Source: Erythrobacter sp. CCH5-A1
GTDB taxonomy: Bacteria; Pseudomonadota; Alphaproteobacteria; Sphingomonadales; Sphingomonadaceae
Length of the DNA: 64,000 nucleotides
Direction of reading: 5' to 3'
NCBI RefSeq assembly: GCF_001557115.1
Contig: NZ_LSKQ01000267.1
Coordinates: 62,001-126,000 of the forward strand
The notes under the pieces were generated by a model. That model made no database searches, was not told the DNA's origin, and was given only the letters and a program-made list of their open reading frames with translations. Shown here piece after piece: positions 28,105-38,871 of the stretch (positions within the stretch are counted from its first letter, which is position 1; each line of letters opens with the position of its first letter). The translations under genes and the position numbers were made by a program.

Positions 28105-29391
28105 TCAGCGCTTGTCGAGCGGCACGTAATCGCGCTGCGTCGGGCCGGTGTAGAGCTGCCGCGGGCGACCGATCTTCTGGCCGGGGTCCGAGATCATCTC
28201 GTTCCACTGCGCCACCCAGCCCACGGTGCGCGCGAGGGCAAAGAGCGCGGTGAACATTGTGGTCGGGAAGCCGATCGCCGATAGGATGATGCCCGAATAG
28301 AAATCGACATTCGGGAACAGCTTCTTCTCGATGAAGTAGGGATCGTTCAGCGCGATCTCTTCGAGCTGCAGCGCGGTCTCGAACAGCGGGTCGGTGACCT
28401 TGAGGCTCTCGAACACCTCGCGCACGGTCTTCTGCATCACCGTCGCGCGCGGGTCGTAGTTCTTGTAGACGCGGTGGCCGAAGCCCATCAGGCGGAACGG
28501 ATCGTTCTTGTCCTTGGCGCGCTCGATATAGTGCGGGATGCGATCGGGCGTGCCGATCTCGCGCAGCATGTTGAGCGCGGCCTCGTTCGCGCCGCCATGC
28601 GCCGGGCCCCACAGGCAGGCAATGCCCGCCGCGATGCAGGCGAACGGGTTCGCGCCCGAGGAACCGGCGAGCCGCACGGTCGAGGTCGAGGCGTTCTGCT
28701 CGTGGTCGGCATGGAGGATGAAGATGCGGTCCAGCGCGCGCTCGACCACCGGGTTCACCACATAGGGCTCGGCCGGCACGCCGAAGGTCATGCGCAGGAA
28801 GTTGCCGGTGTAGGAGAGCGAGTTGTCCGGATAGACGAAGGGCTGGCCGACCGAATACTTGTAGGCCATCGCCGCGATCGTCGGCATCTTGGCGATCAGC
28901 CGGTGCGAGGCGATCATGCGCTGCTGCGGATCGGAGATGTCGGTGCTGTCGTGATAGAACGCCGACAGCGCGCCGACCACGCCGCACATCACCGCCATCG
29001 GGTGCGCGTCACGGCGGAAGCCGCGGTAGAAGGTCATCAGCTGCTCGTGCAGCATGGTGTGGCGGGTGATGGTGTAGGTGAAATCGTCGAGCGTCTGCTT
29101 GCTCGGCAGTTCGCCGTTGAGGAGCAGGTAGCTGACTTCCATGAAGCTCGAATCCTCGGCCAGCTGGCCGATCGGATAGCCGCGGTGGAGCAGCACGCCC
29201 TCGTCGCCGTCGATATAGGTGAGCGCGCTCTCGCAGCTCGCGGTCGAGGTGAATCCCGGGTCGAAGGTGAAGGCGCCTGTCTGCGCATAGAGCTTGCGGA
29301 TATCGATCACGTCGGGGCCGGTGCTGCCCGCGAGCACGGGATATTCGTGCGTCTGGCCGCCGATTTCGAGTTTCGCCGTCTTGTCTGCCAA
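28105..29391 (-). CDS. gltA: Citrate synthase (type II, hexameric form)
   Basis: A 428-residue enzyme condensing oxaloacetate and acetyl-CoA at the entry to the TCA cycle. Motifs include [13 protein letters not shown] with the substrate-binding His, [12 protein letters not shown], the catalytic His of GFGHRVYK, and the C-terminal [10 protein letters not shown]. The start is TTG 29391 giving [17 protein letters not shown] sits seven bases upstream and the length then matches the family. Upstream in-frame codons would add 42 residues of unrelated sequence. It is downstream of gltX with 64 bases between. Confidence 0.95.
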   Translation of the reverse strand: MADKTAKLEIGGQTHEYPVLAGSTGPDVIDIRKLYAQTGAFTFDPGFTSTASCESALTYIDGDEGVLLHRGYPIGQLAEDSSFMEVSYLLLNGELPSKQTLDDFTYTITRHTMLHEQLMTFYRGFRRDAHPMAVMCGVVGALSAFYHDSTDISDPQQRMIASHRLIAKMPTIAAMAYKYSVGQPFVYPDNSLSYTGNFLRMTFGVPAEPYVVNPVVERALDRIFILHADHEQNASTSTVRLAGSSGANPFACIAAGIACLWGPAHGGANEAALNMLREIGTPDRIPHYIERAKDKNDPFRLMGFGHRVYKNYDPRATVMQKTVREVFESLKVTDPLFETALQLEEIALNDPYFIEKKLFPNVDFYSGIILSAIGFPTTMFTALFALARTVGWVAQWNEMISDPGQKIGRPRQLYTGPTQRDYVPLDKR

Positions 29392-29455
29392 GATCTGTCT
29401 CCTGTCCAAAATTTCAATTCCGGCCCCCGCCGGTCGCCCTGTTTCAGGCCGAGTG

Positions 29456-30880
29456 TCAGGCGGCCTGCGCGTCGAGCCGGGCCAGCGCCTCGTCTCGGCC
29501 GAGCAGGACCAGAACATCGAAAATTCCCGGTGACGTGGTCGTCCCGGTCAGCGCCGCGCGCATCGGCTGCGCCAGCTTGCCAAGGCCCAACCCTTCCGCC
29601 TCGGCGAGCGCCTTGGTAGTGGCTTCGAGTGCCTCGCTTGTCCAGTCGTTTTCGGCCCTGAGGGCCTCGTAAATCTTTCGCAGAATCGCCCGCGCATCGC
29701 CCTCGAGCAGGCTGGCGGCCTTCTCGGTCATTTCAAGCGGCCGCTTTGCGAAGAGGAAGTCAGCGCCTTCAACTACTTCATTGAGGTTCTTCGCACGCAC
29801 CTTGAGCACCGGCATGGCGCGCTCGAGGAGGTCCGCATCGGCATGCTCGCCGATCCGCGCGGCGACCAGCGCAGCCAGGCGCGCGTCATCCGCCTCGCGC
29901 AGATAATGGCCGTTCAGGTTTTCGAGTTTCTTCATGTCGAAACGCGAGGGGCTCTTGCCGACGCCGGCCAGATCGAACAATTCGATCGCCTCTTCGCGGG
30001 TGATCTCCTCGCGGTCCCCGTGACCCCAGCCGAGCCGCAGCAGGTAGTTGAACAGCGCCTCGGGCAGGATCCCGAACTCGTCGCGATAGGCCTCGACGCC
30101 CAGCGCGCCGTGGCGCTTCGACAGCTTCGCCCCATCGCTGCCGTGGATTAGCGGGATGTGGGCATAGACCGGATCGGGCCAATTGCCCTCGATGGCGTTC
30201 ATCGCGCGGATGATCGGCAACTGGCGGAAGGCATTGTTCAGGTGATCGTCACCGCGGATGACGTGGGTCACACCCATGTCGTGATCGTCGACCACCACCG
30301 CGAGCATATAGGTCGGCGTGCCGTCGGCGCGCAGGATGATGTAGTCGTCGAGCTCCTCGTTCCTGACCGTCACCGGGCCCTGAACGCGGTCGCGGATCGT
30401 CACCTCGCCGTCCTCGGGGGTCTTGAGGCGGATGACGAAGGGCGCGCCTTCGGGCGCTTCCGAGGGATCGCGGTCGCGCCAGCGCCCGTCATAGCGCAGC
30501 GGCTTCTTCTGGGCGCGCTGCTCCTCGCGCATCGCCTCGAGCTCTTCGGGGGTGGCGAAGCACTTGTAGGCATGGCCCGCTTTCAGCAGCTGCCACGCGA
30601 CCTCGGCATGGCGCTCGGCACGGTCGGACTGGAACAGCGGGGGGGCGTCATAGTCGAGGCCCATCCACGCGAGCCCCTCGATGATCGCGTCGATCGCCTC
30701 CTGCGTGGAGCGCTTGCGGTCGGTATCCTCGATCCTGAGCAGCGTGCGGCCGCCGTGGTGGCGGGCATAGAGCCAGTTGAACAGCGCCGTGCGCGCGCCG
30801 CCGATATGCAGGAAGCCGGTCGGCGAGGGCGCGAAGCGGGTGACGACCTCGCCTGCGGGAGTGCTGCTTTCGCTTGCCAT
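29456..30880 (-). CDS. gltX: Glutamyl-tRNA synthetase
   Basis: A 474-residue class I aminoacyl-tRNA synthetase. The HIGH-like signature is HIGG at residues 25-28 within [17 protein letters not shown]. The KMSKS-like signature is KLSKR near residue 250, and GDDHLNN precedes it. The C-terminal helical anticodon-binding domain is complete. Alphaproteobacteria often carry two GltX proteins, one also charging tRNA-Gln for the amidotransferase route; which type this is cannot be decided here. It is divergent from comEC, with 60 bases between. Confidence 0.95.
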   Translation of the reverse strand: MASESSTPAGEVVTRFAPSPTGFLHIGGARTALFNWLYARHHGGRTLLRIEDTDRKRSTQEAIDAIIEGLAWMGLDYDAPPLFQSDRAERHAEVAWQLLKAGHAYKCFATPEELEAMREEQRAQKKPLRYDGRWRDRDPSEAPEGAPFVIRLKTPEDGEVTIRDRVQGPVTVRNEELDDYIILRADGTPTYMLAVVVDDHDMGVTHVIRGDDHLNNAFRQLPIIRAMNAIEGNWPDPVYAHIPLIHGSDGAKLSKRHGALGVEAYRDEFGILPEALFNYLLRLGWGHGDREEITREEAIELFDLAGVGKSPSRFDMKKLENLNGHYLREADDARLAALVAARIGEHADADLLERAMPVLKVRAKNLNEVVEGADFLFAKRPLEMTEKAASLLEGDARAILRKIYEALRAENDWTSEALEATTKALAEAEGLGLGKLAQPMRAALTGTTTSPGIFDVLVLLGRDEALARLDAQAA

Positions 30881-30940
30881 GGGCTTTCAATTCCTGTTCA
30901 CTTCGAACGGCTTGGACGGGAACCGGCCGGCTGTGGGGGC

Positions 30941-33244
30941 ATGCCGATGCGCGATGTGCCGATCATTCCGATGGGGGGGGATCCGGGCGGACCGGACGCC
31001 GCCCCCGATCCGCGTCCGCGCCCTTGGCAAAGTGCGCGCGGCTTGTCCAGCATCCGCGGGGGCGGGGCAGGTCTTGCCGATGCAGCCGAGCGCTTCCTCG
31101 CCGAAGCCGGGTTCGAGCGCGCGCCGTGGCTCGCGGTGGTCTTTGCGGGTGGCATCATCACCTGGTTCGCGCTCCCACACCCATGGCAATGGCTGGCGGT
31201 GATGGCCGGCGGCGCGGGCACGGCGCTCGCCGCGCTGGCGCTCTGGCCGCCGGGCAGCGCGGCGGACGAGACCCGCGCGAACTTGAGGCTGGCAGTGGTG
31301 GTCTGTTCGCTGGTCTTCGCCTTCGGAATCGGCACGGTATGGGCGCGCTCCGCGATCGTCGGCGCCGTTCCGATCGCGCGCCCGGCGGTGGTGCTGATCG
31401 AGGGGCGAGTGCTGGAGCGCGAGGACCAGCCCGCCGAAGAGCGCCTGCGCCTCACGCTGGCGATGCGCGATGCGGAAGCCGGGCGGGCGCTCAAGGTGCG
31501 GGTGAACGTGCCGCTGGCGGCGCTCGGCAAGGGTGGGCCGCCCGCGGGGCTGGCCGAGGGCGCGGTCGTGCGGCTGCGCGCGCGGCTGATGCCGCCCGCC
31601 TCGCCGATGCTGCCGGGGAGCTACGATTTCGCCCGCGCGGCGTGGTTCCAGGGGCTTTCGGCGACGGGCACGCTGGTGGGCGGGCTCACGCTGGTCACCC
31701 CCGCGCCCGAGGGCGAGGGGCTGGCGCGCTGGCAGCGGGCGCTCTCCGCCCATGTTCGCGCGGCCGTCCCGGGATCGCCGGGCGCGATCGCGGCGGCCTT
31801 TGCCAGCGGTGACCGCGGCGGGATTGCCGAGGCCGACGAGGTGGCGATGCGCGACTCCGGCCTCACTCACCTGCTCTCGATCAGCGGGCTGCATGTGAGC
31901 GCGGTGATCGCAGCGGCCTATTTCGCGGTGCTGCGCCTGCTCGCGCTGTGGCCTGCGCTCGCCTTGCGGGTGCGGCTGCCGATCGTGGCGGCGGCGGCGG
32001 GCGCACTGATGGGGATCGCCTACACCCTGCTGACCGGGGCCGAGGTGCCCACCGTGCGCAGCTGCGTCGCCGCGCTGCTGGTGCTCGGCGCGCTGGTGCT
32101 GGGGCGCGAGGCGCTGTCCTTGCGGATGGTGGCGGTTGCGGCAGGCTTTGTTCTGCTGCTTTGGCCAGAGAGCGCGATCGGGCCGAGTTTCCAGATGAGC
32201 TTCGCCGCGGTACTCGCGATCGTTGCCCTGTCGAACAGCGCGCCCGTGACGGCCTTCCTCGCTCACCGCGAGGAGCCGTGGTGGATGCACTCCGGGCGGC
32301 GGGTGGTGATGCTGTTCGCGACCGGCGTTGTCATCGAGCTGGCGCTGATGCCGATCGTGCTGTTCCACTTTCACCGTGCCGGCATGTATGGGGCGCTCGC
32401 CAATGTGGTGGCGATCCCGTTGGTGACCTTCGTGGCGATGCCGCTGATAGCGCTGGCGCTGGTGTTCGACCTCGTGGGCGCAGGCTGGCCGTTCTGGTGG
32501 CTCGTCGAGCGCGCGCTGGCGCTGCTGCTGGGGATCGCGCATCTCACCGCCGGTCAGGCCGGCGCGGTGCGGTTGATGCCGCAGATCAGCGGGTTTGCGG
32601 TCGCGCTGTTCGCGAGCGGCGGCCTGTGGCTTGCGCTGTGGCGCGGGAGGGCGCGGCTTGCAGGGCTTGTGCCGGTCGCCGCGGCGAGCGTGATGGTAGC
32701 GCTGACTCCGGTTCCCGACATCCTCGTGGCGGGCGACGGGCAGCAGGTCGGGATCACCGTGCGCGTGGCCGAGGGTACGCTGCGGCTCGTCTCCCTACGC
32801 GACAGCCGCTCGTCCTACACCCGCGACAACCTGATGGAGCTCGCCGGGGTCGGTGCCGATCCCGTTCCGATCGCCGACTGGCCCGATGCGCGCTGCACCT
32901 CGGCCTTCTGCACCCTCACCATCGCGCGGGGCAAGCGCGACTGGGTGCTGCTCCTCGGCCGCGGACGGGCCCAGGTGGAGGAGCGCGCGCTTGCCGCGGC
33001 CTGCGCCGAGGCCGACATCGTCGTCGCCGAACGCTTCTTGCCCCGATCGTGCCGCCCGCGCTGGCTCAAGGCCGATCGGCGGTTCCTCGAGCGATCGGGC
33101 GGCATAGCCATAAACCTCGCCGCCGAGCGGATCACCACCGTCGCCGAGGGGCAGGGCGAGCATGGCTGGTGGCGGGAGCCGGAACCGCGGGCGAGGCCGG
33201 TGCGCCCCGTCGCCCCGGCTCCGGCCAGAGCCACACCTCAGTGA
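30941..33244 (+). CDS. comEC: ComEC/Rec2-family DNA-uptake channel protein
   Basis: A 767-residue polytopic membrane protein. An N-terminal DUF4131-like part (paired spans, then a soluble beta domain) is followed by the competence domain with the signature [21 protein letters not shown] and about eight further spans. The C-terminal soluble part is short and lacks a recognisable metallo-beta-lactamase zinc motif, as in many alphaproteobacterial forms. The start is ATG 30941 after GTGGGGGC, or ATG 30947. The frame stays open far upstream over gltX, which I treat as antisense shadow. Its end overlaps the convergent lexA by seven bases. Confidence 0.88.
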   Translation: MPMRDVPIIPMGGDPGGPDAAPDPRPRPWQSARGLSSIRGGGAGLADAAERFLAEAGFERAPWLAVVFAGGIITWFALPHPWQWLAVMAGGAGTALAALALWPPGSAADETRANLRLAVVVCSLVFAFGIGTVWARSAIVGAVPIARPAVVLIEGRVLEREDQPAEERLRLTLAMRDAEAGRALKVRVNVPLAALGKGGPPAGLAEGAVVRLRARLMPPASPMLPGSYDFARAAWFQGLSATGTLVGGLTLVTPAPEGEGLARWQRALSAHVRAAVPGSPGAIAAAFASGDRGGIAEADEVAMRDSGLTHLLSISGLHVSAVIAAAYFAVLRLLALWPALALRVRLPIVAAAAGALMGIAYTLLTGAEVPTVRSCVAALLVLGALVLGREALSLRMVAVAAGFVLLLWPESAIGPSFQMSFAAVLAIVALSNSAPVTAFLAHREEPWWMHSGRRVVMLFATGVVIELALMPIVLFHFHRAGMYGALANVVAIPLVTFVAMPLIALALVFDLVGAGWPFWWLVERALALLLGIAHLTAGQAGAVRLMPQISGFAVALFASGGLWLALWRGRARLAGLVPVAAASVMVALTPVPDILVAGDGQQVGITVRVAEGTLRLVSLRDSRSSYTRDNLMELAGVGADPVPIADWPDARCTSAFCTLTIARGKRDWVLLLGRGRAQVEERALAAACAEADIVVAERFLPRSCRPRWLKADRRFLERSGGIAINLAAERITTVAEGQGEHGWWREPEPRARPVRPVAPAPARATPQ

Positions 33245-33924
33245 TAGCGGCGCAGCAGCCCGGCCAGCTTGCCCTGCACCTCGACCTCGTCCGGGCGGTA
33301 GAACTGCGGATCATAGGTCGCGTTGGCCGGGTCGAGCCGCACCTGCCCGTTCTCGCGACGCAGATACTTGAGCGTCGCTTCCTCGCCGCGCACCAGCGCG
33401 ACCACGATCTCCCCGTCACGGGCGGTGTTGGTGCGGCGGACCAGCGCGAAATCGCCGTCGAAGATGCCGGCCTCGATCATCGAGTCGCCCGAAACCTCGA
33501 GCGCGTAATGCTCGCCCGGGCCGAGCAGCGCGGCCGGGACCGGCAAGGTCGACTGGCCTTCCAATGCCTCGATCGGGGCACCGGCCGCGATCCGGCCGTG
33601 CAGCGGCAGCTCGATCACATCATTGGCCGGTTCGGCAATGCGCGTCGCCGGGGCGGGCATGGCCACCACGTTGTCACCCGCGGGCGCAGCCGCGCGGGCA
33701 GGGGTGGTATCGCCCGGTTCGCGGATCACCTCGAGCGCCCGCGCCCGGTTGGGCAGGCGGCGCAGAAAGCCGCGCTCTTCCAGCGCGGAGATGAGCCGGT
33801 GCACGCCCGACTTGCTCTTCAAATCGAGCGCTTCCTTCATCTCCTCGAAACTTGGAGAGATGCCGGTTTCCTCCAGACGCTTCTGGATGAACTGGATGAG
33901 CTCGTGCTGTTTGGCAGTCAGCAT
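33238..33924 (-). CDS. lexA: LexA repressor
   Basis: A 228-residue SOS repressor. An N-terminal winged helix-turn-helix (about 1-65, [13 protein letters not shown]...) is followed by a flexible Ala/Pro linker and an S24-type self-cleavage domain. The scissile Ala114-Gly115 is in RIAAGAP, the nucleophile is Ser148 in VSGDSM, and Lys186 is in ATLKYL. A GAAC-N7-GAAC box lies 142 bases upstream of the start, consistent with autoregulation. It follows moeA on the same strand, separated by 211 bases. Confidence 0.96.
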   Translation of the reverse strand: MLTAKQHELIQFIQKRLEETGISPSFEEMKEALDLKSKSGVHRLISALEERGFLRRLPNRARALEVIREPGDTTPARAAAPAGDNVVAMPAPATRIAEPANDVIELPLHGRIAAGAPIEALEGQSTLPVPAALLGPGEHYALEVSGDSMIEAGIFDGDFALVRRTNTARDGEIVVALVRGEEATLKYLRRENGQVRLDPANATYDPQFYRPDEVEVQGKLAGLLRRYH

Positions 33925-34065
33925 TGGTCAATTCTCCTGTGGTCGCACTCACGCCGCGCCCGGTCAGGGCGAAGCGTGCCAATCCCTTGCGTGCGCCAAG
34001 AGGCACCTGCCTGTTCGCATCAGGCCCCGGTGCGTAGTCTGCACTTGCCGTTCCGCCATTAAGGT

Positions 34066-34080
34066 GAACGAACAAGGAAC
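34066..34080 (-). promoter_or_regulatory. SOS box (LexA operator) upstream of lexA
   Basis: GAAC-GAACAAG-GAAC on the + strand, which is GTTC-N7-GTTC read towards lexA. This is the alphaproteobacterial LexA consensus, different from the CTGT-N8-ACAG of Enterobacteria. It lies in the gap between the end of moeA and lexA, so lexA probably has its own promoter here with a leader of about 100 bases. Confidence 0.75.
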
Positions 34081-34135
34081 AATTAGGCAACCCGTTCGCG
34101 CGAGTCAAGCGCCTCCCAGAGCAAACCCGCGCAAT

Positions 34136-35317
34136 TCAGCCATTTCGGAGCAGGAAAACCTGCACCGCTTCTCCGGCCCGGGCCGCCGCCGAGCCAGCAG
34201 GCCGGTCGATCAGTGCATTTGCCGCCGCCAGCGCCGAGAGCGCCGAGGAGTCCTGCGATCCGGCGAGCTGCACGCGGTCTCCCTCGACAACGCCCCGCAG
34301 GAACTCGCGGCGGCGCTCGGTCGGTGGCAGGTCCTCGCCCGCGATCATGGCGATGGCGCGCGGCAGCGGGTCGGGATCGTCCATCGCGGCGCGCACCAGC
34401 GGCAGGGCGAAGAAGAAGGCGGTGACGAAGCTCGACACCGGATTGCCGGGCAGGCCGAGGATTACCTGAGAGCCGCGCGTTGCCACCAGCAGCGGCTTGC
34501 CCGGCTTGATCGCGACCCGCCAGAAGGCGGTTCCGGCGCCCCACTCGGCGAGCGCGGGCTTGATGAGGTCGTGATCGCCCACCGACGCCCCGCCCGAGGT
34601 GACGAGGATGTCCGCGCCCTCAGCCTGCGCCAGTGCGGCGGCGAGAGCAGCGCGGTCATCGGGCACGGGGCCGATGCGCGTCACCTCGCAGCCCAGGGGA
34701 CTGAGCATCGCGGCGATCATCGCGGCGTTGCTTGCGGGGATCTGGTGCGGCAGGCAGGCGGCCGGATCGGCTGCGAGCTCGTCGCCCGAGTCCATCACCG
34801 CCACCCGCAGCCGGCGGGGGACGGTGACCGCACCATGCCCGCCCGCCAGCGCGAGCGCGAGGCGGGCCGGGGTCAAGCAGGTGCCGCGCGCCAGCAGCAG
34901 GTCGCCCGCGGCGAAGTCGAAGCCGCGTCGGCGGATGTGGCGACCTGGCGGCAGCAGCGCGGCGGCGGTGAGGCTCTCGCCTTCCCGCACCGCATCCTCC
35001 TGCAGCAGCACCCGGTCTGCACCCTCGGGCACGATTGCACCGGTCGAGATGCGGGCCGCCTCGCCGGGAGCGAGCGGCGCAGACCAGGGCGCGCCCGCGC
35101 GGCTCTCACCCACCACCTGCCACGGGCCCTCGCCGGGCGTGAGCGCATAGCCATCCATCGCCGAGAGGTCGGCGGGAGGCTGGGTGCGCGCGGCGCGGAC
35201 GTCCTCGGCGAGGTGGCGGCCGAGCGCGGCCTCGACCGCCACTGTCTCCGGCGGCACCCGCGGCGCCAATGCCAGCAGCCGCGCCTGCGCCTCCTCGAGA
35301 CCCAGCAGTTCGCTCAA
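34136..35317 (-). CDS. moeA: Molybdopterin molybdenumtransferase
   Basis: A 393-residue enzyme inserting molybdate into adenylylated molybdopterin. Landmarks are the N-terminal [22 protein letters not shown] in the MoCF-binding domain, and [10 protein letters not shown]. It overlaps the upstream moaC by four bases. Its end precedes the lexA leader. Confidence 0.95.
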   Translation of the reverse strand: MSELLGLEEAQARLLALAPRVPPETVAVEAALGRHLAEDVRAARTQPPADLSAMDGYALTPGEGPWQVVGESRAGAPWSAPLAPGEAARISTGAIVPEGADRVLLQEDAVREGESLTAAALLPPGRHIRRRGFDFAAGDLLLARGTCLTPARLALALAGGHGAVTVPRRLRVAVMDSGDELAADPAACLPHQIPASNAAMIAAMLSPLGCEVTRIGPVPDDRAALAAALAQAEGADILVTSGGASVGDHDLIKPALAEWGAGTAFWRVAIKPGKPLLVATRGSQVILGLPGNPVSSFVTAFFFALPLVRAAMDDPDPLPRAIAMIAGEDLPPTERRREFLRGVVEGDRVQLAGSQDSSALSALAAANALIDRPAGSAAARAGEAVQVFLLRNG

Positions 35318-35799
35318 GCCAGCGCCTTCCAGTCGCCCGATTTGCCGCCGCTCTTGGCGATGAGGCGCACGCCCTCGATCACCATGCCTTTGTCGAGCGC
35401 CTTGGCCATGTCGTAGATCGTCAGCAGCGCGACCGAGACAGCGGTCATCGCCTCCATCTCGACCCCGGTCTTGCCGGTCAGCGAGGCGGTGGCGGTGACG
35501 CGGATGGCATCGGCTTCGTAGGCGAAGTCAATGTTGACTGCTTCCAGCCCCAGCGGGTGGCATAGCGGGATCAGCTCGCCGGTGCGCTTGGCGGCCATGA
35601 TGCCCGCGATGCGCGCGGCCGAGAGCACGTCGCCCTTGGGGGCGTTGCCTTCCCGGATCGCGGCGAGCACGTCCGGACCCATGGTGATCCGCCCGCTTGC
35701 CACCGCGCGGCGCTCAGTAGCGGCCTTGCCGCCGACGTCGACCATGCGCGCCGCGCCGGTGTCGTCGAGGTGGGTGAGTCGCGTGCTCTCGCCGTTCAC
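35314..35799 (-). CDS. moaC: Cyclic pyranopterin monophosphate synthase
   Basis: A 161-residue enzyme for the second half of the first step in molybdenum cofactor synthesis. The active-site stretches [27 protein letters not shown] and [17 protein letters not shown] are all present. The start is GTG 35799 because GGAGG lies exactly seven bases upstream. The in-frame TTG at 35805 is only one base from that ribosome site. It is translationally coupled to moeA. The 178 bases between it and trpC hold nothing I recognise. Confidence 0.94.
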   Translation of the reverse strand: MNGESTRLTHLDDTGAARMVDVGGKAATERRAVASGRITMGPDVLAAIREGNAPKGDVLSAARIAGIMAAKRTGELIPLCHPLGLEAVNIDFAYEADAIRVTATASLTGKTGVEMEAMTAVSVALLTIYDMAKALDKGMVIEGVRLIAKSGGKSGDWKALA

Positions 35800-35977
35800 G
35801 TTCAAGCCTCCGAGGCTGACTGCATCCCCATGTTGGAGACACGTGAGACACTGTCCAGAGCCGGAAAACCGGGCCCCGCGGTGACCATTGCTGGGGCGGC
35901 GGAGGAGAAGGGGGCGGGGTGGGTCATGCGCTCACTCTTGCCCGATTTGATGCGTGTAGGACAGAGCCCGTATTGGC

Positions 35978-36772
35978 TCAGACCGCGCCCGCCAGCAGCG
36001 CCGAGGTCGCCGCCGCCACATCGTCCTGCCGCATCAGGCTTTCGCCGACGAGGAAGGTGCGCACCCCCGCGCGCGCTAGTCGCTCGCAATCCGCGTGGGT
36101 GTTGATCCCGCTCTCGCCCACCAGCAGCGTGCCTGCGGGCGCGAGCGGCGCGAGGCGCTCGGTCACGGCGAGCGAGGTGGTGAAGGTCTTGAGGTCGCGG
36201 TTGTTGACCCCGATCAGGCGCGATTGCAGCACGCGGGCCGCGCGCTCCAGCTCGGCCTCGTCATGCACCTCGACCAGCACGTCCATGTCCTGCTCGCGCG
36301 CGGCGGCCTCGATCTCGGCCATCGCGCTGTCTTCGAGCGCGGCGACGATGATCAGGATCGCATCGGCCCCGATCGCGCGCGCTTCGAGGCACTGCCAGGG
36401 ATCGACCATGAAGTCCTTGCGCAGCACCGGCAGGGCGCAGGCATTGCGGGCTTCGACGAGGAAGCCCTCGTGCCCCTGAAAATAGGGCGCGTCGGTGAGG
36501 ACCGAGAGGCACGCGGCACCGCCCGTTTCGTAAGCTTTGGCGTGTTCGGCGGGGCGGAAGTCGGCGCGGATCAGGCCTTTGGAGGGGCTGGCCTTCTTGA
36601 TCTCGGCGATTAGCGCGAAGCCTGTGGCGGCGCGGGCGCGCAGGGCGGCCTCGAACCCGCGCGGCGGCGTCTGCGCGGCGGAGGCGGCTTCGAGCGCGGC
36701 GATGGTGGTCGCGGGCTTGCGGGCGGCGACTTCCTCGCGCTTGGTCGCGCAGATTTCCTCGAGCTTGTTCAT
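35978..36772 (-). CDS. trpC: Indole-3-glycerol phosphate synthase
   Basis: A 264-residue TIM-barrel enzyme of tryptophan synthesis. Catalytic and binding segments are visible: [13 protein letters not shown] (catalytic Glu and Lys), [11 protein letters not shown], the Glu of [19 protein letters not shown] and GESGI. It is monofunctional, not fused to TrpF. It is separated from trpD by a lipoprotein gene on the opposite strand, so it probably has its own promoter in the short divergent gap at 36773-36866. Confidence 0.95.
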   Translation of the reverse strand: MNKLEEICATKREEVAARKPATTIAALEAASAAQTPPRGFEAALRARAATGFALIAEIKKASPSKGLIRADFRPAEHAKAYETGGAACLSVLTDAPYFQGHEGFLVEARNACALPVLRKDFMVDPWQCLEARAIGADAILIIVAALEDSAMAEIEAAAREQDMDVLVEVHDEAELERAARVLQSRLIGVNNRDLKTFTTSLAVTERLAPLAPAGTLLVGESGINTHADCERLARAGVRTFLVGESLMRQDDVAAATSALLAGAV

Positions 36773-36866
36773 CGGACCCGGCAGCTAGCCGATGGTCCTG
36801 CCGGGGGCAACCGCCGCAATGCAGGGCCCATTGACACCCATTGCCAAGAAGCAGATTCTTCAGGCC

Positions 36867-37871
36867 ATGGCGTTCACCGAGTCCTTCTCGCGGCGCGACA
36901 GTCTGGCGCTCCTCGCGACCGCCGCGATTGCGGCGTGTCAGAAGGCGGCAGTCGGCGCCGCGCCGCCCGAAGCGGCGGGCTATCGCTGGCGGCAGCTGAC
37001 CAAGGCAGCCGCGTTCCCGACGTCCTACAACTACCCTGTCCACGCCGTGCCAGACGGCCGGTTTGTCGCCCTCCATCCCCAAGGCACATGGTCTTCGCGT
37101 GACGGGGCCGAGTGGACCCGCGAGTCGCTCCCCCCGAGCGGCAGTAATTCGGCCTATCTCGGCACGCTTCAGCACCGCGGCGGGGCTGTGGCGCTGGGCC
37201 GTCACACCGGCAATTATCTCGACTTCCAGATCGATCCGGTGATCGCCGCAACCGCCGATTACCGCGCCTGGACCATGCGTCAGGCCGACAACCTGCCTGC
37301 CGTGATCTTCTACGGCCATGCCAGTTTCGATGATCATCTCTGGATTCTCGGCGGCTTCGACGGGCAGGCGCTCAGCAACGCGGTATGGCGCTCCTCAGAT
37401 GGGATCGCATGGGAGCGCATGCCCGATCCACCGTGGTCGCCGCGCGCGCAGCCGACGGCGGCAGTGATGGGCGACCGCCTGCTGCTGATCGGTGGCGGCG
37501 CGATCGACGGCATGCCCGGCTCTGAACGGTCCAACAGCGAGGTCTGGGCCACCGCCGATGGAAAAAGCTGGGAGCGCATCGCGGAGCGAGTCGGCACGCC
37601 CGATCCGGTCGGTTTCCGTCCGCAGATGTTCGACGGCAAGCTGTGGCTGGTCGGCGCGAACCGTTCGGGCGGGTTCACCAGCAGCATGATCGTCACCGCG
37701 GACGGGCGCAGCTGGGACCGGGTCGAAGCACCGTGGAGCCCGCGCGGCGGCGTCGCCACATGGACCGATGGCGCGCGGATGTATCTCACCGGCGGCAAAT
37801 ACTCGCGCGAGATCGGCGGCGAATGGCAGTTCGAATATTCGAACGATGTCTGGGCAATGGAGCGCGCCTGA
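36867..37871 (+). CDS. Kelch/beta-propeller lipoprotein with Tat-like signal
   Basis: A 334-residue protein. The N-terminus has SRRDSL (Arg9-Arg10) followed by a hydrophobic run and the lipobox IAAC (Cys24), suggesting Tat export and lipid anchoring. The mature part contains about five to six repeats of the type WxSxDGxxWER, together with LWILGGFDG, LLLIGGG and MYLTGGKYS strands, as in kelch or related sugar-binding propellers. It lies on the strand opposite the flanking trp genes, with seven bases to the trpD end. In-frame starts upstream (36792, 36819) are less likely because they push the RR motif inward. Confidence 0.75.
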   Translation: MAFTESFSRRDSLALLATAAIAACQKAAVGAAPPEAAGYRWRQLTKAAAFPTSYNYPVHAVPDGRFVALHPQGTWSSRDGAEWTRESLPPSGSNSAYLGTLQHRGGAVALGRHTGNYLDFQIDPVIAATADYRAWTMRQADNLPAVIFYGHASFDDHLWILGGFDGQALSNAVWRSSDGIAWERMPDPPWSPRAQPTAAVMGDRLLLIGGGAIDGMPGSERSNSEVWATADGKSWERIAERVGTPDPVGFRPQMFDGKLWLVGANRSGGFTSSMIVTADGRSWDRVEAPWSPRGGVATWTDGARMYLTGGKYSREIGGEWQFEYSNDVWAMERA

Positions 37872-37878
37872 GCGCGGG

Positions 37879-38871
37879 TCACTTCGCCAGCGCGATCCAG
37901 CGTTCGAGCAATGCCAGCGCCGCGCCCGAATCGAGCGCCTCGGCGGCCATCGCGGCCCGTTCGCGCCAGTCCGCGCCGCGCCCGGCCACGGTCAGCGCTC
38001 CGGCCGCGTTGAACAGCACCGCGTCGCGATAGGGGCCGGGGGTGCCCATCAAGAGCGCCTTCAGCGCGGCGGCGTTGTGCTTGGCGTCGTCGCCCCGGAT
38101 CGCTTCGATGGGGGCATGGGGGAGGCCCGCGGCGGAGGCGTCGATGCGCTCCATCGTGAAGGCATTGCCGGTCACCACCGCGACCTCGTTGCCGCCTGCG
38201 AGGCTTAGTTCGTCGAGGCCCTCGTCGCCCGAGACGATCAGCGACTTGCCCGTGCCGAGCCGCGCCATCGCGCCGGCATAGATCGGCACATAGGCGGGCC
38301 GGGCGATGCCGATCAGCTGGCTTTCGACGCCCGCGGGATTGGAGAGCGGGCCCATCAGGTTGAAGATCGTGCGCTGGCCGATCCGCACCCGGATGGGCTG
38401 GATGCGCGCCATCGCCGGGTGGTGGTTCCTGGCGAAAAGAAAGCAGATGCCGATCTCGGCGAGGGTCTTTTCCGCCGTGCGCCCGGCGGCGTCCATGTCG
38501 AGCCCGAGGGCCTCCAAGGTGTCCGCCGCGCCCGCTTTCGAGCTGGCCGCGCGGTTGCCGTGCTTCGCCACCGGCACGCCGCAGGCCGCGACCACCAGGC
38601 TCACCGCGGTCGAGACGTTCAAGGTATGATGCCCGTCGCCCCCCGTGCCGCACACGTCGATTGCGCCCTCGGGCGAGGCGATGGGGATCAGCCGCGCACG
38701 CAGCGCCCGCGCCGCGCCCGCAATCTCGTCCGCCGTCTCGCCGCGCGCGGAGAGGGCGACGAGGAAGTCGGCGATCTCGTCTTCCGAAGGCGCGCCGTCG
38801 AGCAGCGTGCCGAAGGCCGCCTCGGCCTCGGCCTCGCTGAGGGGTGCGGTGATGTCGGGGAGAGTGCTCAT
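37879..38871 (-). CDS. trpD: Anthranilate phosphoribosyltransferase
   Basis: A 330-residue enzyme transferring phosphoribose to anthranilate. The PRPP-binding CGTGGDGHHTLNVST and the anthranilate-side KHGNRAASSKAG and NHHPAM segments are visible. The start is ATG 38871 on the ATGA overlap with trpG; upstream in-frame codons belong to the trpG coding region. Confidence 0.96.
   Translation of the reverse strand: MSTLPDITAPLSEAEAEAAFGTLLDGAPSEDEIADFLVALSARGETADEIAGAARALRARLIPIASPEGAIDVCGTGGDGHHTLNVSTAVSLVVAACGVPVAKHGNRAASSKAGAADTLEALGLDMDAAGRTAEKTLAEIGICFLFARNHHPAMARIQPIRVRIGQRTIFNLMGPLSNPAGVESQLIGIARPAYVPIYAGAMARLGTGKSLIVSGDEGLDELSLAGGNEVAVVTGNAFTMERIDASAAGLPHAPIEAIRGDDAKHNAAALKALLMGTPGPYRDAVLFNAAGALTVAGRGADWRERAAMAAEALDSGAALALLERWIALAK

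Noticed and set aside
30158..30940. Upstream extension of the comEC frame by about 260 codons
   Set aside because: It lies entirely opposite gltX, and ComEC proteins begin close to ATG 30941.
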